DNA of 64,000 nucleotides from Amycolatopsis sp. EV170708-02-1 (GTDB lineage Bacteria; Actinomycetota; Actinomycetes; Mycobacteriales; Pseudonocardiaceae). Where the stretch lies: positions 248,001 through 312,000 of the forward strand of contig NZ_CP092497.1 in the NCBI RefSeq assembly GCF_022479115.1, given 5' to 3'. The notes under the pieces are model-generated. The model was given only the letters and a program-made list of their open reading frames with translations. It was not told the origin of the DNA and ran no database searches. Positions 63,415 through 64,000 of this stretch are shown one piece after another; within the stretch, counting starts at the first letter, position 1; every line of letters starts with the position of its first letter. Both the position numbers and the translations under genes were made by a program.

Positions 63415-63981
63415 GTGACTGACGAATCCAGCGAACCGGGCTGGCTGGTGATCAGCGTGTCCACCGCCGGCGCGCCGGACTCGCTGCGCGTGCAGGTCTG
63501 GCGCAAACTCCGCTCCCTCGGCGCGCTCTACCTGCAGCAATCGGTCTGCCTGCTGCCCGCGCGGACGGAGGTGGTGCGGGAGATCCGCCGCCTGCTCGAC
63601 CGGGTCCGCCATCAGGGTGGGACGGCTCGCGCGCTGCCGATGGCGTTCACCGCCCCGGCCGAGGAGCGAGCGGTGATCGCCGAACTGAACGAGGCCCGCG
63701 ACGCCGAGTACGCCGAAGTCCTGGAGCGGCTGCCCGAGCTTCGGCGGGAACTCGCGGACGAGCGGGCCCGCGGCAACGCCACCTACGCGGAAGTCGAAGA
63801 ATCCGAGGCCGACTTGCACCGGTTCCGCAGCTGGCTGGCCAAAATCGCCGCCCGCGACTATTTCGCCGCACCCCTCGGGCGGGAGGCCCGCGACGCCGTC
63901 GAGCTGGCCGCGGCCGAACTCGCCGCCTTCGAGGAAGCCGCCCTGCGCGCTGAAGCGCCCGAGGCGGGGAAGCCGCGATGA
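63415..63981 (+). CDS. ChrB N-terminal-domain protein
   Basis: This 188-residue protein matches the ChrB N-terminal domain family. It shows WLVISVSTAGAPDSLRVQVWRKLRSLGALYLQQSVCLLP, then RRLLDRVRHQGGTARALPM and a helical FRSWLAKIAARDYF end. ChrB proteins accompany chromate transporters, sometimes as regulators, and the fold is PaaX-like in its first part. The GTG at 63415 abuts a perfect palindrome and lacks a ribosome site. Its stop overlaps the ATG of the next gene by one ATGA unit, so a co-transcribed partner continues beyond the window. Whether chromate is really involved cannot be told here. Confidence 0.8.
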   Translation: MTDESSEPGWLVISVSTAGAPDSLRVQVWRKLRSLGALYLQQSVCLLPARTEVVREIRRLLDRVRHQGGTARALPMAFTAPAEERAVIAELNEARDAEYAEVLERLPELRRELADERARGNATYAEVEESEADLHRFRSWLAKIAARDYFAAPLGREARDAVELAAAELAAFEEAALRAEAPEAGKPR

Positions 63982-64000
63982 CCGGGTCGTTCTGGTGGGA
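63978..64000 (+). CDS. Start of the next gene (cut by window edge)
   Basis: The ATG at 63978-63980 overlaps the ChrB-like stop (ATGA) and opens MTGSFWW before the window ends. This is too short to identify. In ChrB-type operons a transporter often follows, but that is a guess. Confidence 0.5.

Overview
The window is very GC-rich DNA with GTG starts and tightly packed operons. It holds LAL- and PadR-type regulators and a large modular type I polyketide synthase (PKS) system. This fits a filamentous actinomycete, most likely Pseudonocardiales (Amycolatopsis-like). The genus is inferred from style, not from a marker gene.

Positions 1 to about 48.8 kb hold a polyketide gene cluster, cut at the left edge. 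Almost everything is on the minus strand, so biosynthesis reads right to left. Five overlapping PKS genes (47656 down to 10055) encode a KSQ loading module and eight extension modules. They end in an ACP without a thioesterase. A cytoplasmic GH16-fold protein follows in the same operon (9230-10039). Around them lie a cytochrome P450 cut at position 1, a LAL-type activator (931-3672), a coupled FMN-binding PaiB-like protein and flavin monooxygenase (3912-6070), a HelR-type RNA polymerase-recycling ATPase (6225-8366) with a divergent PadR regulator, and a divergent short-chain dehydrogenase (47948-48757).

The module order reads: acetate; methylmalonate+KR; methylmalonate with no reduction; malonate+KR; methylmalonate+KR with a degenerate DH; methylmalonate+KR; methylmalonate+DH/KR; malonate+DH/KR; malonate with no reduction. 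Modules 2-8 reproduce the acyl chain of tirandamycin: a 4-methyl-dienoyl unit, two hydroxyls and one ketone for a bicyclic ketal, and a terminal beta-keto thioester. Module 1 adds one further C2+methyl unit bearing a hydroxyl, so a larger, nocamycin/Bu-2313-like member is possible. The GH16 protein matches the role of TrdE, which makes the delta-11,12 double bond of tirandamycin. That family inhibits bacterial RNA polymerase, so HelR is a natural self-resistance candidate. The NRPS module and Dieckmann cyclase expected for a tetramic acid are not in the window. They may lie to the left, or the product may be released another way.

Four minus-strand promoters of the cluster (P450 side, LAL gene, flavin monooxygenase, PKS) carry 11-bp-phased direct repeats built on ACCCCTA (TAGGGGT on the coding strand). 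This suggests one cluster regulon.

From about 48.8 kb to the right end the genes look like ordinary chromosomal or accessory genes: a degenerate GH27-like secreted protein, a GT-C membrane protein, a GlxA/AraC regulator with a dienelactone hydrolase, GNAT, endonuclease I, a PPOX-fold protein, a lipoprotein, an MFS/flavin monooxygenase/TetR trio, an alpha/beta-hydrolase lipoprotein, a two-component system, and a ChrB-like gene with a perfect palindrome at its start. Two families of dispersed palindromes recur between genes, one REP-like and one terminator-like. No tRNA, rRNA, CRISPR or insertion sequence was seen.
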